A stretch of DNA of 39,081 nt from Verrucomicrobiota bacterium (GCA_016209525.1 JACQWK010000196.1:1-39081); one strand, 5' to 3'; shown: positions 17,024 to 26,254, numbered from the stretch's first letter. Translations and numbers: made by a program. The notes: generated from the letters alone by a model not told the origin.

Positions 17024-18904
17024 ATGAACAGACTTTTCCTTTTCGTCGCTTGGAGCCTCGCCGCTCCCGTCGTTTTCGCGCAACAACCGCAATCCGACGC
17101 AGAGTACGTCCGCTCAAATTACACCAAGTTCGAATTCCGGATTCCGGTCCGCGACGGCGTTCGACTCTTCACGGCCGTTTACACCCCGCATGATCGCACG
17201 CAGACGTATCCGATCTTGCTCCTGCGCACGCCTTACAGCGTCGGTCCGTACGGCGCGGACCAATACAAGGAAACGCTCGGCCCGAACAAACGCTTCGACC
17301 GGGAAGGTTTCATCTTCGCTTTTCAGGACGTGCGCGGGCGTTACATGTCCGAAGGAAAATTCACGGACATGACACCGCATATCGCCGAGAAGAAGAGCCG
17401 ACGGGACCTGGACGAGAGCACGGACACTTACGACACGATTGAGTGGCTCCTGAAGCACGTGGAAAATCACAACGGCAAAATTGGCCAGTGGGGCATTTCC
17501 TATCCGGGCTTTTACGCCGCCGCGGGCATGATCGACTCGCATCCGGCCCTTAAGGCTGCCTCTCCGCAAGCGCCGATTGCGGATTGGTTCTGGGACGATT
17601 TCCATCATCACGGCGCATTTTTCCTGCCGCACTCGTTCAATTTCTTCTCCGGCTTTGGCAAGCCGCGCCCCAAGCCCACGGCGGATAGCGCCAAGGCCTT
17701 CGAGCACAAATCGCCCGACGGTTATCAGTTCTTCCTGGATTTGGGCCCGCTTAAAAATGCGGACGAGCGCCATCTCAAAGGCGAGATCGCCTTCTGGAAC
17801 CAAATGGCCGAACACCCAAACTATGATTCGTTCTGGCAGGCGCGGAATCTATTGCCCCATCTAAAGAACATCCGGTGCGCGGTTCTAACGGTCGGCGGGT
17901 GGTTTGATGCAGAAGACCTCTATGGCCCGCTCAAGATTTATCGAACTGTGGAAAAGAATAACCCGGGCCTTCCGAACACGCTGGTCATGGGACCGTGGTT
18001 TCATGGGGGATGGAACCGCAGCGACGGCGACGCGCTTGGCAACGTGCGTTTCGGCTTCAAGACGGCGGAGTTTTACCGCGAGAAGATCGAATTCCCGTTC
18101 TTCAACTACCACCTGAAAGGTAAGGGCGACCCGCGTCTGCCGGAAGCCTACGTCTTTGAAACCGGCGCCAACCGGTGGCGCGCCTTCGAACACTGGCCGC
18201 CCTCCGAGGCGAAGGAAAAGAATTTCTATCTCGCGAGCGGCGGTCGATTGTCGCTCGCCCCGCCGGACCCGAGCGGCGAGGCGTCCGACGACTTTCAAAG
18301 CGATCCCGCGAAGCCAGTGCCGTTCGTCGAAGACACCGCGACCGGCATGACACGGGAGTACATGACGGATGACCAACGATTCGCCAGCCGAAGAACCGAC
18401 GTACTGACCTACCAAACGGAGGTGCTTGAGGAGGACCTGACGCTGGTCGGACCCATCCAAGCGGACCTCTGGGTCTCAACTTCCGGAACGGATTCCGACT
18501 GGATCGTGAAGCTTGTCGATGTGTTTCCGGGCAACGCCAAAGATCCGGACCCCAATCCACGGCGCGTTCGGATGGGCGGCTACGAGATGCTCGTGCGAGG
18601 GGAAGTCATGCGCGGTCGCTTTCGCAACAGCTACGAACGTCCTGAAGCCTTCGAGCCGAATCTGCCGACAAAAGTCTCCTTTGAATTGCAGGATGTGCTT
18701 CACACCTTCAAACGCGGGCACCGCGTGATGGTGCAGATTCAAAGCACGTGGTTTCCGTTGGTGGACCGGAACCCGCAGAAATTTGTGCCGAACATCTACA
18801 AGGCCGGCGAGGGAGACTTCATCAAAGCGACGCAACGGGTGTTCAGATCGCGAGAACACCCGACGGCTTTGAGAATCGCGGTCTTGGAATCGGCCGACCA
18901 ATGA
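17024..18904 (+). CDS. Secreted CocE/NonD family hydrolase (X-Pro dipeptidyl-peptidase S15-like)
   Basis: A 626-residue exported alpha/beta hydrolase with signal peptide 1-19 (cut near VFAQQ). The N-terminal catalytic domain holds the nucleophile motif GQWGISYPG with Ser159, the acid Asp295 in GGWFDAEDLYGP and the base His327 in GPWFHGGW. The C-terminal X-Pro dipeptidyl-peptidase jelly-roll begins around residue 455 (VLEEDLTLVGPIQADLWVSTSGTDSDWIVKL). Characterised relatives are cocaine esterase, glutaryl-7-ACA acylase and X-Pro dipeptidyl-peptidases, so it may cleave an ester, an amide or an N-terminal peptide. With the nearby hydroxyproline-type genes a peptidase role is attractive but unproven. 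Confidence 0.9.
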   Translation: MNRLFLFVAWSLAAPVVFAQQPQSDAEYVRSNYTKFEFRIPVRDGVRLFTAVYTPHDRTQTYPILLLRTPYSVGPYGADQYKETLGPNKRFDREGFIFAFQDVRGRYMSEGKFTDMTPHIAEKKSRRDLDESTDTYDTIEWLLKHVENHNGKIGQWGISYPGFYAAAGMIDSHPALKAASPQAPIADWFWDDFHHHGAFFLPHSFNFFSGFGKPRPKPTADSAKAFEHKSPDGYQFFLDLGPLKNADERHLKGEIAFWNQMAEHPNYDSFWQARNLLPHLKNIRCAVLTVGGWFDAEDLYGPLKIYRTVEKNNPGLPNTLVMGPWFHGGWNRSDGDALGNVRFGFKTAEFYREKIEFPFFNYHLKGKGDPRLPEAYVFETGANRWRAFEHWPPSEAKEKNFYLASGGRLSLAPPDPSGEASDDFQSDPAKPVPFVEDTATGMTREYMTDDQRFASRRTDVLTYQTEVLEEDLTLVGPIQADLWVSTSGTDSDWIVKLVDVFPGNAKDPDPNPRRVRMGGYEMLVRGEVMRGRFRNSYERPEAFEPNLPTKVSFELQDVLHTFKRGHRVMVQIQSTWFPLVDRNPQKFVPNIYKAGEGDFIKATQRVFRSREHPTALRIAVLESADQ

Positions 18905-18989
18905 GGTTCGGGGACAACCACCCATGAACCAGGAAACTCGTGAGAGAGTGACGTGGAGATCGACCCGGCGGCCACTGGATTCCGGGGAG

Positions 18990-19406
18990 CTAGAACTCGT
19001 CGTAAAGCGGTCCGTCGGGATGTTCGGGATTTGGCACGACGCGGCGCTTGCGCAGATCGACGACCAAGTCCAGCGCTTCAAGCGGGATCTGGCCGATGAG
19101 ATTGGGCAATTCATCGGGAATTTCTACGACCTGAAACACTCCGGTTCGCCCGGCCAGCCGAAGTTCAATGGGAGAACAGACGCGACGCTCCTCGATGCGA
19201 TTCGACATCGTCCGAGATCGAACCTTGTCTATGGGACGCAAGCCGAGCTCCTTCACCAAGCTTCTTTGGAGGTAGAAGAATCCGGCACCCGTATCAACCA
19301 ACGCCTCCGTCGCCACGGCACGAGGCGCTGTTTTTCGCGCGCCTGCGGCGGCAAGCTCGATGTCCCCCCAATTCTGGACCTTAATCTTCTCAATGACTTT
19401 TCCCAT
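18990..19406 (-). CDS. Retropepsin-like aspartic protease family protein
   Basis: A 138-residue protein with one aspartic-protease half-domain. ALVDTGAG (residues 35-42, Asp38) is the D-T-G active-site motif, and the C-terminal LIGQIPLEALDLVVDLRKRR followed by NPEHPDG is typical of small bacterial clan AA proteins. A homodimer would be needed for activity. No signal peptide or membrane segment is visible, so it is probably cytoplasmic. The ATG at 19406 is preferred; an in-frame GTG at 19436 adds 10 residues. It is transcribed opposite to its neighbours. The biological role of this family in bacteria is unknown. Confidence 0.8.
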   Translation of the reverse strand: MGKVIEKIKVQNWGDIELAAAGARKTAPRAVATEALVDTGAGFFYLQRSLVKELGLRPIDKVRSRTMSNRIEERRVCSPIELRLAGRTGVFQVVEIPDELPNLIGQIPLEALDLVVDLRKRRVVPNPEHPDGPLYDEF

Positions 19407-19463
19407 ACGGACAGCGTATCGTGACTCCGCCACCACGTCGAGTTTAATGACGAACGAACAACG

Positions 19464-20441
19464 ATGAAACGCATCAAAGTCATCGACTCACATACGGGCG
19501 GCGAGCCGACGCGTGTCGTCGTCGGCGGCGGGCCTGACCTAGGAGGCGGCACGGTTGCTGAGCAGTTGAAGGTTTTTCGAGCGCAGCACGACCGGTTTCG
19601 TTCGGCCGTTGTGAACGAACCTCGCGGTTCCGATGTGCTGGTCGGCGCGATGCTTGGGAAGCCGAGCGATCCCACCTGTGCGGCCGGAGTGATCTTCTTC
19701 AACAACGTCGGATTCCTCGGCATGTGCGGGCATGGCACGATTGGGCTGGTCGTCACGCTGGCGCACCTGGGCAAAGTCACTCCCGGCGAGCATCGCATTG
19801 AGACGCCCGTCGGCGTGGTATCCGCGGTCCTGAACCAGGATGGAAGTGTTTCGGTGAACAACGTGCCCAGCTACCGAAAGGCCAAAGGCGTCACCGTCGA
19901 AGTGCTGAACCCAGATGGCGCTCTAGGGCAGAAACAGCCAACCCTCCCGGTCACAGGTGATGTTGCGTGGGGCGGAAACTGGTTCTTCCTTGTCGAACGG
20001 CATGACCAGTCGCTTGAACTCTCCAACATCGAAAAGCTGACGGATTTCACCTGGCGCATTCGCCAGGCCGTCAACGAGCAAGGTTACCCCGAGGTGGATC
20101 ACGTCGAACTCTTCGGGCCGCCGGTCAGCTCTTGGGCGCAATCCCGCAATTTCGTTTTATGTCCAGGCAAAGCTTACGACCGTTCTCCCTGCGGCACGGG
20201 GACCAGCGCCAAACTGGCTTGCTTGGCCGCCGAAGGAAAATTGGCCGAGGGGCAGGCTTGGGTGCAGGAAAGCATCATCGGCAGCCTGTTCACCGCCCGG
20301 TATCGCCGCGACGGTGACAAGATCATTCCGACAATTATCGGCACGGCCTTCGTCAACGCGGAGACGACACTCCTGATGGATGAAAACGACCCGTTCTGCT
20401 GGGGAATCGGAACGTCTGATTCGAACGCGCCCAGTCGTTGA
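19464..20441 (+). CDS. Proline racemase family protein, probably 4-hydroxyproline 2-epimerase
   Basis: A 325-residue cytoplasmic enzyme. Both catalytic cysteines are present: Cys88 in GMCGHGT and Cys243 in DRSPCGTGTSA. A Cys/Cys pair marks racemases or epimerases, whereas a Thr at the second site would indicate the 3-hydroxyproline dehydratase group. The length and SPCGTG context fit 4-hydroxyproline 2-epimerase, which converts trans-4-hydroxy-L-proline to cis-4-hydroxy-D-proline; proline racemase is the alternative. A DadA-like FAD oxidoreductase two genes downstream would oxidise the D-product. The downstream deaminase and semialdehyde dehydrogenase are not in the window. Confidence 0.85.
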   Translation: MKRIKVIDSHTGGEPTRVVVGGGPDLGGGTVAEQLKVFRAQHDRFRSAVVNEPRGSDVLVGAMLGKPSDPTCAAGVIFFNNVGFLGMCGHGTIGLVVTLAHLGKVTPGEHRIETPVGVVSAVLNQDGSVSVNNVPSYRKAKGVTVEVLNPDGALGQKQPTLPVTGDVAWGGNWFFLVERHDQSLELSNIEKLTDFTWRIRQAVNEQGYPEVDHVELFGPPVSSWAQSRNFVLCPGKAYDRSPCGTGTSAKLACLAAEGKLAEGQAWVQESIIGSLFTARYRRDGDKIIPTIIGTAFVNAETTLLMDENDPFCWGIGTSDSNAPSR

Positions 20442-20548
20442 CGGAAGACAGGAATCTGTCGGTCCGTTAGACGATGAACGGCCGGGTCGAGATGAGCGAT
20501 GAACTGTTTAACAACTGTTGAGAATCCGTTACATTCCAGGCGCAGACT

Positions 20549-22048
20549 ATGAACTCTTTTGCTGTCTCCTCCATTGGCTTCCTTCTTTTCGGTTTGACGG
20601 CACCGACCCTCCAGGCCGCGACAAAGGCCGCCGACAAACCCAATATCATCTTCATCCTCGCGGACGACCTCGGTTACGGAGACCTCGGATGTTTCGGTCA
20701 ACAAAAGTTCCGCACGCCAAATATCGACCGCTTGGCTGCCGAAGGCATGCGCTATACCCAGCACTATTCCGGCAATGCCGTGTGCGCCCCCTCTCGCTGC
20801 GTGCTCATGACGGGCAAACATCCCGGACACGCGTTCATCCGCAATAACCGGTCCACTCCGCCTGAAGGTCAATACCCTATCCCGTCCGAGACCGTGACGC
20901 TCGCGAAGTTGCTCAAGAAGCAGGGTTACGCCACGGGCGGTTTTGGGAAGTGGGGTTTGGGTGGTCCCGGAAGCAGCGGCGAACCCCTCCACCAAGGCCT
21001 CGACCGGTTCTTTGGCTACAATTGCCAGGGAATCGCCCACAACTATTACCCAACGTCGCTCTGGGACAATGCGCGCCGAGTTGTGCTCAATAACCCGGAT
21101 TTCTCCGCGCATCAAAAACTCCCCGGCGGCGCGGACCCGCGCGACCCGAAGAGCTACGCGCAGTACAGCGGCAAGGACTACGCCCCCGACCTCATCGGGC
21201 AGCAGGCGCTGCGTTTCATCCGCGAGAACCAGCATCGACCCTTCTTTCTGTACTACCCGACCACTGTGCCGCATCTGGCGCTTCAGGTTCCCGAAGATTC
21301 GCTGGCGGAGTACCGTGGCAGATTCGAAGAGGAGCCTTACTCGGGCGCCCGAAACTATCTGCCCCATTTGACGCCCCGAGCCGCCTACGCAGCGATGGTC
21401 ACGCGCATGGACCGTGAGGTCGGCCGAGTCATGTCTCTAGTCGCAGAACTTGCGCTTGATGAAAACACCATTTTCGTTTTCAGCTCCGACAACGGTCCGC
21501 TCTATGACCGGCTCGGCGGCACCGACACGGACTTCTTCAATTCGGCGAACGGATTTCGCGGACGCAAGGGCTCGCTCTATGAAGGCGGCATTCGCGTTCC
21601 GTGCATCGTGCGCTGGAAGGGCCACATTTCTGCGGGCTCAAACTCCGATCGTGTCACCGGCTTCGAAGACTGGCTGCCGACGCTCCTGGAGCTCGTCGGC
21701 GCGAAGGCGGCCACGCCGGGCGATATCGACGGGATCAGTTTCGCGCCGACGCTTTTGGGGCAGAAACAAGAGCCTCGGCCGTTCCTTTACCGCGAGTTTC
21801 CGGCCTACGGCGGGCAACAGTCTGTCCGGGTTGGTGATTGGAAAGCGGTGCGCCAGGGCTTGAATCCTCCCAACAAGAAAGCGCGGCCGGTCATCCGAAC
21901 CGAATTGTACGACCTGGCGCGCGACCCGGACGAGTCGAGGGATGTCTCCTCGCAACGTCCGGAGATCGTGGCGAAACTGGAGCAAATTTTCCGAGAACAG
22001 CACACCCCTTCGGCCGAGTTTCCAGTCCGCGGTCTGGATTCTCCATGA
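20549..22048 (+). CDS. Exported arylsulfatase (type I, formylglycine-dependent)
   Basis: A 499-residue enzyme with a signal peptide (residues 1-23, ending near LQAA). Metal-binding DD (39-40) lies in PNIIFILADDLGYGDLG. The sulfatase signature CAPSRCVLMTG (from Cys79) fits C-x-P-S-R, so Cys79 should be converted to formylglycine. The second metal-site region is FVFSSDNGP. It removes sulfate esters from a carbohydrate or small molecule, probably in the periplasm; the substrate and S1 subfamily cannot be read by eye. No formylglycine-generating enzyme is in the window. It lies between the epimerase and the FAD oxidoreductase on the same strand, with gaps of about 110-120 bp. Confidence 0.93.
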   Translation: MNSFAVSSIGFLLFGLTAPTLQAATKAADKPNIIFILADDLGYGDLGCFGQQKFRTPNIDRLAAEGMRYTQHYSGNAVCAPSRCVLMTGKHPGHAFIRNNRSTPPEGQYPIPSETVTLAKLLKKQGYATGGFGKWGLGGPGSSGEPLHQGLDRFFGYNCQGIAHNYYPTSLWDNARRVVLNNPDFSAHQKLPGGADPRDPKSYAQYSGKDYAPDLIGQQALRFIRENQHRPFFLYYPTTVPHLALQVPEDSLAEYRGRFEEEPYSGARNYLPHLTPRAAYAAMVTRMDREVGRVMSLVAELALDENTIFVFSSDNGPLYDRLGGTDTDFFNSANGFRGRKGSLYEGGIRVPCIVRWKGHISAGSNSDRVTGFEDWLPTLLELVGAKAATPGDIDGISFAPTLLGQKQEPRPFLYREFPAYGGQQSVRVGDWKAVRQGLNPPNKKARPVIRTELYDLARDPDESRDVSSQRPEIVAKLEQIFREQHTPSAEFPVRGLDSP

Positions 22049-22061
22049 AAGCCCGGCTTGT

Positions 22062-22153
22062 AGCCGCCGAGGTCCGAAGGCGGACACTCGTAAATCGTAA
22101 ATCGTAAATCACAAATCGTAAATTGGGGTCCGCCTCCTCACGCCGGCGGCTAC
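22062..22153. repeat. Palindromic repeat with a heptamer tandem array
   Basis: The outer arms are GTAGCCGCCG...GGCGGAC and GTCCGCC...GGCGGCTAC, imperfect reverse complements. Between them are five 7-bp units of TAAATCG or close variants (22091-22125). It occupies most of the gap between the sulfatase and FAD oxidoreductase genes. Confidence 0.8.
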
Positions 22154-22169
22154 CGCTCCTGATCCCGCT

Positions 22170-23429
22170 ATGAGCAGTACCAAACACATTCTGATTATCG
22201 GCTCCGGTGTCGTCGGTCTAAGCACCGCCTACTACTGCATTCAGCGAGGTCACCGGGTGACTGTTTTGGATCGGCGGGACCCCGATTACGAAGGTTGCTC
22301 TTACGGCAACGCGGGCATGATCACTCCCAGCCATTTCGTGCCGTTGGCCGCGCCGGGAATGGTAGCGCTCGGACTGAAATGGATGTGGAATCCCGAGAGC
22401 CCGTTCTATATCAAACCGCGGTTGGATTGGAATTTGTTGAGCTGGAGCTGGAAATTCTGCCGCGCCGCCACCACGGCCCATGTCCGCCGCTCCGCCCCGT
22501 TGCTCCGGGATCTCAATCTGGCGAGCCGCGCGTGTTTCGAAGAACTCGCCGCATTGCCCGGAAATGATTTCGGACTGGTGAAGAAAGGCCTGATCATGCT
22601 CTTCAAGACCGAACACGCTTTGGAAGAGGAAGCGAAAACAGCCGAGCAGGCTCGCCAGTTAGGCATTCCGGCCGAGGTCCTCGATGCCCGGCAAACCGCT
22701 CGCTTCGAACCCGGCGTGCGGATGGACGTAGCGGGCTCGGTTTATTTCGCCAAGGACTGCTCGTTGAACCCTGGACTGTTCATGGCCGGGTTGCGAAGGC
22801 AAGTTCAAGCGGCGGGCGCAGAATTCTCCTGGAATACGGAAGTCACCGGCTGGCGCATGACCGGTGACCGAATTGAGGCGATCTTGACTCCGCAAGGCCC
22901 CATGAGCGCCGATGAATTCGTGATCTGCGGCGGATCGTGGACGCCGGGCATTGCGCGACAGGTGCGCCTCCGTCTGCCAATACAGGCCGGCAAAGGCTAC
23001 AGCCTCACGCTGCCGAAGCCTCGGCAAATTCCAGCCATTTGCGCCATCCTCGCCGAGGCCCGCGTGGCCGTGACGCCGATGGGGTCTTCACTTCGCTTCG
23101 GCGGCACAATGGAGATCGCCGGGCTGAATGAGGAGATCAATCCGATCCGCGTTCGAGGAATCATTAAGTCCGTGCCGCGCTACTACTCCGATTTTACGCC
23201 TGAGGATTTCCAAGGGGTCCAACCCTGGTGCGGGCTGCGTCCCTGTTCACCGGATGGATTGCCCTACGTGGGCCGAGCTCCGAGCTACAAGAATCTTTCG
23301 ATCGCCGCAGGACACGCGATGTTGGGTCTGAGCCTCGGGCCGATCACGGGCAAGCTGACCGCGGAAATCCTATCCGGCCAACCGCCCTGCATTGACATCT
23401 CTCTTCTCGATCCGGGACGGTATAGCTAG
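22170..23429 (+). CDS. DadA-like FAD-dependent D-amino acid dehydrogenase/oxidase
   Basis: A 419-residue flavoprotein. The N-terminal FAD-binding motif is IIGSGVVGLSTAYYC with the GxGxxG glycines at 11, 13 and 16. The DAO-type fold continues through GCSYGNAGMITPSH, a substrate region, and a C-terminal GLRPCSPDGLPYVGRAPSYKN with GHAMLGLSLGP. This architecture is typical of D-amino acid dehydrogenases, including cis-4-hydroxy-D-proline dehydrogenases, which produce an imine and pass electrons to the respiratory chain. Linkage to the epimerase at 19464-20441 supports hydroxyproline use, but general D-amino acid oxidation is possible. Confidence 0.88.
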   Translation: MSSTKHILIIGSGVVGLSTAYYCIQRGHRVTVLDRRDPDYEGCSYGNAGMITPSHFVPLAAPGMVALGLKWMWNPESPFYIKPRLDWNLLSWSWKFCRAATTAHVRRSAPLLRDLNLASRACFEELAALPGNDFGLVKKGLIMLFKTEHALEEEAKTAEQARQLGIPAEVLDARQTARFEPGVRMDVAGSVYFAKDCSLNPGLFMAGLRRQVQAAGAEFSWNTEVTGWRMTGDRIEAILTPQGPMSADEFVICGGSWTPGIARQVRLRLPIQAGKGYSLTLPKPRQIPAICAILAEARVAVTPMGSSLRFGGTMEIAGLNEEINPIRVRGIIKSVPRYYSDFTPEDFQGVQPWCGLRPCSPDGLPYVGRAPSYKNLSIAAGHAMLGLSLGPITGKLTAEILSGQPPCIDISLLDPGRYS

Positions 23430-23514
23430 ATCTCGCCCCGGCCATCCCCGCTAGGGTAACGGCCGAAGTAACGAAGCGCGGATCTCTGCGCTTGGCCTAT
23501 GCGACTTCGGCTCC

Positions 23515-23556
23515 GGCAAGAAAGGGCAAAAAAATACCAATCCAAGCGTAGCCAAA
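23515..23556. repeat. A-rich sequence shared with 26212-26254
   Basis: A stretch of about 40 bases containing GGCAAA, ACCAATCC and GCGTAGC is closely similar to one at 26212-26254 (about four in five bases by eye). Both lie outside genes. The function is unknown; it may be the remnant of another interspersed repeat. Confidence 0.45.
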
Positions 23557-23687
23557 AAAGAAGCAAAAATTATTCTGCCATTGCTGACACAATAATAAAC
23601 TAATACCAGTTCGCGGTGATGCCTCGAGAGAAGCCGGGCGGTTTCTCCAGGGCGGCACCCAGGGAAAACGAATTCGTTGAGCCATTG

Positions 23688-23702
23688 AAGGAGAAGGGAA
23701 AT
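23688..23702 (+). promoter_or_regulatory. Strong ribosome binding site of the nine-heme cytochrome
   Basis: AAGGAG at 23688-23693 lies 9 bases upstream of the ATG at 23703. It is one of the few clear Shine-Dalgarno sequences in the window and decides the start over in-frame codons further upstream. Confidence 0.8.
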
Positions 23703-25463
23703 ATGAACCATCCGAAACCGCATTCGAATGAGGATTCAGCGCTCCGCCGGAGGAGGCGGCTCACAGGCGCGGCGTTCGCCGTTCTCATCGCCATCTCATC
23801 GGCCGATTTTGCGCCGAGCGAAGGAGCATTGGGAAGCGAACCCGCGCGCTTGGCGGGCGGTCTGAGCCCGCGTCCGCAAATCACTTCCATGACCGTGAGC
23901 AACAAACAGGTCACCATCAACTGGACGGGTTTCTCCGGACCCTACAAGATTGAGAAATGCCCCGGCATTGGCCAGCCTTGGACCCAGGTTGCCGACGCGG
24001 CCAACGCCAAAACGGCGGCCCTGCCGCTTGAAGACGGTCTCGGTCTCATCCGCGTCACCGGCCCGGCTCCCGCTTACACTGGCGCCGAAACTTGCCAGGA
24101 ATGCCATGCGGCTTCGCATGAAGACTGGTCGAAAACCGCGCATGCCGGCGCGCTGGCATCACTCAAAGCGATCAGCCAGGATAAAAATCCCACTTGCCTG
24201 CCCTGCCACACCGTCGGATACGGGCTTCCGACCGGATTCAAAGACGAAGCGACCACTCCCTATTTTGCCGGAGTGCAATGCGAGAGCTGCCACGGTCCGG
24301 CGCTCGATCATGCGAACAAACCCACTGATAAATCGTTACGTCCCGTCAAGACCCTCTCGGCCAATGTCTGCGGCGGCTGCCACACCGACGCTCACCATCC
24401 GACCTTCGACGAATGGGAGCATAGCCTGCACGCTGAGGTCAACGAGCACACAGCGGAGTACTTTAAGTCGGCCACTGGAGCAGCACGTATGCTGTCGTGC
24501 GGCGCTTGCCATTCCGGATCGGTGCGCATGGCGATGTTAAACGCCAAAGAGAAAAACAAGGCCGTGGTGCTGCCCAGCGGTGATGAAGCGGCCACCATTG
24601 GGATCACTTGCGCTGTCTGCCACGATCCCCACGTGAAAACGGCGAACGGGAGCCAATTGCGCAACCCGGTTCACTCGAACCAGGCGTTTTCCTACAACAC
24701 CTCCACGAACACAACCTTCGCCGCGCAGTATGACGCCAATCTGAACATCTGCGGACAATGCCATAACGCTCGCGGCGCGACTTGGAAGGACACGGGTCGG
24801 CCTCCGCACCATTCCGTGCAGTACAACCTGTTGACGTCCACGATCGGGTTCCTGGTGAGCACCAACGCGCCTCGCCAATCTGCCCATGCCACCCAAATCG
24901 TGAACCAATGCAGCCATTGCCACACGCACCCGCATGAAGTCGCGGAACCAACCGAGAACAACCCGAATTATACGGGCCATGAGTTCAAGCCCACTTTGGC
25001 GAGCTGTTATCCTTGCCACATCGATGAAGCGGATGCGGAGTCCAAGGTCGAGGCCACTCGGGGAGATATCAAGCGGCGGATCCAGGACGTGAAGGCGCTG
25101 CTCGATCAGTGGGGCACCACGGCCTCAGACTCGACGCTCCGCGCGAAGTACGGCCCGCTCGCTTGGGAATACAACACGATCGGTCAAATTACCGATCCTA
25201 CGGGCGCCTTGGCGGCTGGGGGAGCCAAGGGTCCAACCGCCGCAGAACAGAATGTCGTGCCGGACGAGATTAAGCAGGCTCGGTTCAACATTTACTTGGT
25301 GGAGCACGACGGGAGCTATGGCGTTCATAACACAAAATACGCCCAAGATTTGCTGAAAGTTGCCGCCGACCTCGTCAAAGCGAAGCTCGCACCGCCAGCG
25401 GCCAAACCGGCGTCGGCTGGAAGCGGGCAGTCGGGAACAGGTGCAACGGCGGCTGGAAATTAA
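23703..25463 (+). CDS. Nine-heme c-type cytochrome
   Basis: A 586-residue exported protein. A basic stretch, RRRRRL, and a hydrophobic segment (about 21-34) form the export signal. Residues about 58-120 are a beta-rich domain (SGPYKIEKCPGIGQPWTQV) like those found at the C-termini of other exported verrucomicrobial proteins. Nine CxxCH heme sites follow: 131, 165, 193, 223, 266, 303, 350, 403 and 435. A helical C-terminus contains RFNIYLVEHDGSYGVHNTKYAQDLL, reminiscent of nitrite reductase-related multiheme proteins, and an Ala/Gly-rich tail. The likely role is periplasmic or extracellular electron transfer; the partner is unknown. No catalytic CxxCK heme is seen. System II maturation genes lie about 1.6 kb downstream on the same strand. 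Confidence 0.9.
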   Translation: MNHPKPHSNEDSALRRRRRLTGAAFAVLIAISSADFAPSEGALGSEPARLAGGLSPRPQITSMTVSNKQVTINWTGFSGPYKIEKCPGIGQPWTQVADAANAKTAALPLEDGLGLIRVTGPAPAYTGAETCQECHAASHEDWSKTAHAGALASLKAISQDKNPTCLPCHTVGYGLPTGFKDEATTPYFAGVQCESCHGPALDHANKPTDKSLRPVKTLSANVCGGCHTDAHHPTFDEWEHSLHAEVNEHTAEYFKSATGAARMLSCGACHSGSVRMAMLNAKEKNKAVVLPSGDEAATIGITCAVCHDPHVKTANGSQLRNPVHSNQAFSYNTSTNTTFAAQYDANLNICGQCHNARGATWKDTGRPPHHSVQYNLLTSTIGFLVSTNAPRQSAHATQIVNQCSHCHTHPHEVAEPTENNPNYTGHEFKPTLASCYPCHIDEADAESKVEATRGDIKRRIQDVKALLDQWGTTASDSTLRAKYGPLAWEYNTIGQITDPTGALAAGGAKGPTAAEQNVVPDEIKQARFNIYLVEHDGSYGVHNTKYAQDLLKVAADLVKAKLAPPAAKPASAGSGQSGTGATAAGN

Positions 25464-25593
25464 CCTTGGCTTTGTTGATGAGCGGTTCAGGTTGAACCGA
25501 GGTTCGGGACAACGTCGGGCCGGGTGGATGGGGCGAAAGGGTTCCTCCCGGTCCCGACGCCACCTTGATTTTTCTTCTCGAGTGAGGAGGAAG

Positions 25594-25635
25594 CGGGTTC
25601 TGGTGTTGAATCGTGTGTCGCCAGAACCCGTTCCG
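25594..25635 (+). terminator. Possible terminator after the cytochrome gene
   Basis: A 10-bp perfect stem (CGGGTTCTGG / CCAGAACCCG) with a 17-nt loop is followed after a few bases by TCTTTTT. It lies about 130 bp downstream of the cytochrome stop codon. The offset between stem and T-run weakens the call. Confidence 0.45.
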
Positions 25636-25737
25636 TCTTTTTGGATGGGATGGCGCCCGCGCTGGCGAACAGGCCCTTGGCACGGCAGTTCAACCGCAGA
25701 TGAACTCAGCGCGGCACAGCCGCAACCGAAGTTTGGC

Positions 25738-25816
25738 CCACGAAACACACGAAACACACGAACGAAGTCCAATCCGCTCATCTTTCTCATTTCGTGCATT
25801 TCGTGTTTTTCGTGAG
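25738..25816. repeat. CACGAAACA-type inverted repeat
   Basis: CCCACGAAACACACGAAACA at the left is mirrored by TTTCGTGCATTTCGTGTTTT at the right. Each arm contains internal direct repeats of about 9 bases. It lies in the gene-poor region and is non-coding. Confidence 0.7.
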
Positions 25817-26211
25817 CTAGCCTTTTTCGGCCATCAACAACTTCTTGTCGGCCTGCGAGCCAGATGGGCAATTGCAGTGCAGAAGGACGCAGATCAAGAA
25901 GTGGTTAGAAACTCACCGGGTGTTACCTCCGAGGTGAACGCTCATGCGGCTCTCCGATCCGCGTTCATCTGTGTCCATCTGCGGTTTCTTGCTTCTCAAC
26001 CGCCGGATTCAGGTTGCCTTTGTTCTCACCTGGTCCGACGTCCGATCACCTATAGGTTTCCGCTAAACACGCCAACCAGGGACTCAGGCCGATGAGCGTG
26101 CAAAGAACCCGACCGGACCGTTGGCGGGTGCTGCGGGCGCGGCACCCTCTGCGGTCCGGCTAGCATTTGCTCGCTTTCGTGTCCAAATCCGTGAGGCGAT
26201 TGCCGGTTTCG

Positions 26212-26254
26212 CGCCGGCAAAAAAGGCCAACAAAATCCCAATCCTTGCGTAGCG
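26212..26254. repeat. A-rich sequence shared with 23515-23556
   Basis: The second copy of the sequence described at 23515-23556. Here it is preceded by a 7-bp stem (TTGCCGG / CCGGCAA). Confidence 0.45.

Noticed and set aside
20174-21367. A 397-codon antisense frame over the epimerase and sulfatase genes
   Set aside because: Both sense genes have intact catalytic motifs; the antisense product shows no family features.
25125-25871. A 248-codon open frame on the minus strand
   Set aside because: It overlaps the 3' end of the cytochrome gene and the CACGAAACA-type repeat, and shows a biased Arg-rich composition with no domain.
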